DNA from: JAFGOG01 sp034429215
Lineage (GTDB): Bacteria > Chloroflexota > Anaerolineae > JAAYZQ01
Length of the DNA stretch: 39,668 nt
Reading direction: 5' to 3'
Assembly (NCBI GenBank): GCA_034429215.1
Contig: DAOUGI010000114.1
Span: forward strand, 1-39,668
The position numbers and the translations under genes were made by a program. Below are positions 37,212 to 39,668 of this stretch, one piece after another. The notes beneath the pieces are model-generated. The model did no database searches. It saw only the letters and a list, made by a program, of their open reading frames with translations, and was not told the DNA's origin. Within the stretch, counting starts at the first letter, position 1, and the number at the start of each line of letters is the position of its first letter.

Positions 37212-38954
37212 TTAACCCAGATCCGGGCGATCCCGGAACTCGACCGTGCGCCGCTCGACGCCGTGCAGCTCCAGGACGATTAGCTCGTTTTCCCCTTTTA
37301 CCAGAAGCGGCGCAGGCACGTAGAGGGTGCGCTGCGGCCCTCTATCCCAGTAGCGCCCCAAGTTAAACCCGTTTAGCCAGCATACCCCCTTGGTCCAGCC
37401 GGGCAGGGCGAGGAAGGCGTCGCCCGGATCGGCCACGGTGAAGCGGCCGCGGTAAAAGGCCGGCCCGCCGGTCGTGGACGACGGCTTGAAGGCCAGTTTT
37501 GACAGGTCGTCCAGCGGCAGGGGAAAGATGGTCCAGCCGAACAGGTATTGCTCGCCAAAGAGAACTCCCCCGGTGATGCCTTTGCGGTCGAGCAGGTCGG
37601 GACCGAAATTGACGCGCCCCATGTTTTCGACCAGGATGTCGAGCCTCGCGCCGCCGGGCGGGATGTCCAGCGGCAGGCTCTGGTCTGGGGCGGCTCGTTC
37701 GAGGACGCCGGCCGGCTGCCGGTTGAGAAAGACCTGGGCCCGGTCGTGGAGGCCGCGGATGGTGAGGGCAGGCCGGGCCGGGCCCGGCACCTGGGTGCGG
37801 TAGAGGATCAAGCCATAACTCTGGCCCAGCGCTTCCATCGGCTCGGGGGCGGCGAGGTGGACGGGGGAGGAGAGGCGGCCGAGCGCGTCGAACAGGGGCG
37901 CCGACTCGGGCAGGCTGACGGGAGCCAGGGCCAGCCGGGGGGCAGGGGCCGGCAGGGCGATTTCGGGCAAGGGCGCATAGCGGCCGAGCACATCGCGCAG
38001 GGCCCAGTATTTGGGCGTCGGGTCGCCGGCCTCGCTCAGCGGGGCGTCGTAATCGTAGCCGGTGACCGTGGGCTGGTAGATGCCTACCTCGCTGTTGGCG
38101 CCGTTCATAAAGCCGAAATTGGTCCCGCCGTGGAACATGTAGAGGCTGACCGAGGCGCCGGCCTTGAGGATCTCGTCCAGCGCGGCGGCGGTGTCCTCGG
38201 GGGAGCGGGTGTGGTGCGGCTCACCCCAGTGATCAAACCAGCCGTCCCAGAACTCGGTGACCATGAGCGGGCCGGTGGGCTGGTACTCGCGCAGCTTGGC
38301 CAGGGCGGCCTCGACGCCGGAGGCGAAATTCACCGTTTTCAGGATGCCCGGCAGGGTCCCGGCCTGGAGGGTGGCATCCCGCGGGCCGTCTGAGGTAAAG
38401 AGGGGGACGCCGATGCCGCGGGCGCGCATGCTTTCGGCCAGGCAGCGCAGGTAGTCCTTATCGTTGCCATAGCTGCCATACTCGTTTTCGACCTGCATGG
38501 CCAGGATGGGGCCGCCGTGGGTGACCTGGAGCGGGGCGAGGCGGGGCAGGAGGGCGTCGAAGAAGCGGTCGACCGCCGCCAGGTAAGCTGGATGTGAGCA
38601 GCGCAGGCGCATGGCCGGATCGCGCAGCAGCCAGGCGGGCAGCCCGCCCAGGTCCCACTCGGAGCAGATGTAGGGGCCGGGGCGGACGACGGCATGCAGG
38701 CCCAGCTCGGCGGCGATGGCCAGGTAGCGGACCAGGTCAAGGCCGGCGTCGAAGCGGAAGGCGCCCGGCCCGGGCTCGTGGAGGTTCCAGGCGACGTAGG
38801 TCTCGACGGTGTTGAGGCCCATGGCGCGCAGCTTGAGGAGGCGATCCCGCCAGCAGGAGGGCGGGATGCGGAAATAGTGCATGGCGCCGGCCAGGATGCG
38901 GAACGGTTGGCCGTCGAGAAGGAACCGGTCGCCGTGGATGGTGAATTCGGTCAT
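37212..38954 (-). CDS. GH35 beta-galactosidase
   Basis: A 580-residue glycoside hydrolase family 35 enzyme. The barrel begins with LDGQPFRILAGAMHYFRIP and continues with LNTVETYVAWNLHEP and RPGPYICSEWDLGGLPAWL. The acid/base Glu is in QVENEYGSYG and the nucleophile Glu in MVTEFWDGWFDHWG; NFGFMNGAN follows. C-terminal jelly-roll parts end with WLNGFNLGRYWDRGPQ. There is no signal peptide, so it should act in the cytoplasm, releasing terminal beta-galactose from imported oligosaccharides. ATG 38954 is used; the SD site is weak. No transporter is adjacent; the importer at 9710-12953 is too far away for a confident link. Confidence 0.95.
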   Translation of the reverse strand: MTEFTIHGDRFLLDGQPFRILAGAMHYFRIPPSCWRDRLLKLRAMGLNTVETYVAWNLHEPGPGAFRFDAGLDLVRYLAIAAELGLHAVVRPGPYICSEWDLGGLPAWLLRDPAMRLRCSHPAYLAAVDRFFDALLPRLAPLQVTHGGPILAMQVENEYGSYGNDKDYLRCLAESMRARGIGVPLFTSDGPRDATLQAGTLPGILKTVNFASGVEAALAKLREYQPTGPLMVTEFWDGWFDHWGEPHHTRSPEDTAAALDEILKAGASVSLYMFHGGTNFGFMNGANSEVGIYQPTVTGYDYDAPLSEAGDPTPKYWALRDVLGRYAPLPEIALPAPAPRLALAPVSLPESAPLFDALGRLSSPVHLAAPEPMEALGQSYGLILYRTQVPGPARPALTIRGLHDRAQVFLNRQPAGVLERAAPDQSLPLDIPPGGARLDILVENMGRVNFGPDLLDRKGITGGVLFGEQYLFGWTIFPLPLDDLSKLAFKPSSTTGGPAFYRGRFTVADPGDAFLALPGWTKGVCWLNGFNLGRYWDRGPQRTLYVPAPLLVKGENELIVLELHGVERRTVEFRDRPDLG

Positions 38955-38982
38955 GGGCTGCTCTCTTTTGAGGATGATCTAA

Positions 38983-39009
38983 CCACAAAGGACACAAAGG
39001 CAACAAAGG
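38983..39009. repeat. ACAAAGG tandem repeat
   Basis: Three copies of ACAAAGG spaced by two bases, upstream of the GH35 start. AACCACAAAGGACAC-type sequences are familiar dispersed intergenic repeats in bacteria. Confidence 0.6.
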
Positions 39010-39050
39010 GGATCAGACGCCGGTTTCATCGGTTGTGGCGCATGGTGGTG

Positions 39051-39078
39051 GTAGGGGCGCACGGCCGTGCGCCCCTAC
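39051..39078. repeat. Perfect GC-rich palindrome, copy 2
   Basis: GTAGGGGCGCACGG followed by its exact reverse complement, 28 b in total, containing the whole of the 22-b copy at 7959-7980. It lies between the acyltransferase stop and the GH35 start. Confidence 0.9.
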
Positions 39079-39120
39079 GGGGTTCGTTGTTAGTGGCACC
39101 CGAGAGGGCGTGGGACAGAA

Positions 39121-39668
39121 TCACAGGCGGAACGGCTTTCTGAGCAGGCCGCCGAGGAGGAAGGAGGCCGGGATGGCGGCCAGGGTTACCAGGGCGAATT
39201 TGGCCAGCGGCGGGGCGGCCAGGCCGACCAGCAGGGCCTGGAAGATCAGCACGGGAAAGATGTGAAGGATGTAGGCGGCGTACTGGGCGTCGGCCAGCCA
39301 CCTGGTCAGGCGGGTGTGGATGTTGGCCCTTTCGCGAAAGAGGACGGTCAGGCCGATGCACATGCCAAAGCAGAGGAAGGATTCCCAGATGAGGGTGATG
39401 ATGTCGTTCAGGGTGTCGCCGATGTGCAGGGCGTTGTACAGCCACAGGTCGTAGGCGTACCAGAAGGCGGCCAGGAAGAGGCCCAGGCCAAACCAGACCA
39501 GGCCGGCCCTGGTGGGGAAGCGGGTGAGCCACTGGCGGCGGTAGGCCACCATGCCGACGATGAAGAGGCACAGGTCGCGGGGAACATCGGCAGGGGCGAC
39601 GCGGAAAAAGCCCAGGAGGTAGTGCCAGTCGTCGATGGGAAACCAGATGCGGACCAGGCCGGTGACGA
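39121..39668 (-). CDS. Acyltransferase-3 family membrane protein (N-terminal part outside window)
   Basis: The frame stays open to the window edge; 181 C-terminal residues are visible. It has several membrane helices: LCLFIVGMVAY, LVWFGLGLFLAAFWYAYDLW, SFLCFGMCIGLTVLF, YILHIFPVLIFQALLV, LVTLAAIPASFLLGGLL. YAAYILH near the end is a pattern of acyltransferase-3 (OafA/OpgC-like) proteins, which move acyl groups onto surface glycans or lipids. The catalytic N-terminal His is not in view, so the family call rests on the C-terminal helices. An internal ATG at 39552 is probably not the true start because membrane-type sequence continues upstream of it. Confidence 0.75.
   Translation of the reverse strand, partial: VTGLVRIWFPIDDWHYLLGFFRVAPADVPRDLCLFIVGMVAYRRQWLTRFPTRAGLVWFGLGLFLAAFWYAYDLWLYNALHIGDTLNDIITLIWESFLCFGMCIGLTVLFRERANIHTRLTRWLADAQYAAYILHIFPVLIFQALLVGLAAPPLAKFALVTLAAIPASFLLGGLLRKPFRL

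Noticed and set aside
1..39668. tRNA, rRNA, phage or insertion-sequence genes
   Set aside because: I saw no cloverleaf with TTCGA loops, no transposase or integrase motifs and no terminal inverted repeats with target duplications.

Overview
The window looks like a moderately GC-rich chromosomal segment of a Chloroflexota bacterium, most likely near Anaerolineae/Caldilineae. This is inferred from gene content, not from a marker phylogeny. Support comes from surface proteins with Thr/Pro 'TPTP' stalks, a solute-binding lipoprotein with a Val/Thr/Lys/Glu-rich spacer after the lipobox, a family II pyrophosphatase with CBS and DRTGG inserts, many HEAT/TPR proteins, and the intergenic palindromes and hairpins. 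I see no phage, insertion sequence, CRISPR array, rRNA or tRNA. No stretch longer than 300 bases lacks a gene; the longest gaps (about 230-280 b) hold promoters, hairpins or dispersed repeats.

Layout. 1-2933 (+): end of an unidentified gene, then a MurF-alanine racemase fusion for peptidoglycan precursors. 2950-4695 (-): HEAT protein and TatA. 4975-7050 (+): FxLYD surface protein and RuvB. 7107-9455 (-): slipin, then a hotdog thioesterase and ROK sugar kinase pair. 9710-16742 (-): six-gene carbohydrate operon (ROK regulator, degenerate ROK-like protein, PIG-L/LmbE deacetylase, binding lipoprotein, two permeases; no ATPase). 16995-18148 (+): glycerophosphodiesterase and a DUF3795 Cys-rich protein. 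18157-26312 (-): a close-packed seven-gene run (HEAT, PpaC, TPR, DUF488, DUF488, dual-OB-like protein, TPR-RecQ helicase). 26401-26982 (-) rsmD diverges from 27140-29299 (+) rel. 29524-32323 (-): rpsF-ssb-rpsR-parvulin operon. 32484-33587 (-): ychF. 33768-35326 (+): URO-D-family protein and GNAT. 35486-37120 (+): multi-pass membrane protein of unknown family behind a structured leader. 37212-38954 (-): GH35 beta-galactosidase. 39121-end (-): acyltransferase-3 fragment.

Twelve transcription starts carry a clear sigma70-type promoter with a spacer of exactly 17 b. These promoters fix several start codons that differ from the longest reading frame.

Most interesting signals: (1) the rpsF leader has two tandem hairpins, both with a GCCGATG loop resembling the S6:S18 site of 16S rRNA; (2) the SSB is two OB folds that align without gaps at about 56% identity by hand count; (3) the TPR-RecQ/dual-OB/double-DUF488 cassette; (4) the carbohydrate operon with a ROK-like protein that has lost its zinc site and an operator-like palindrome over the expected transcription start; (5) a dispersed repeat that encodes the C-terminal tail of the deacetylase.
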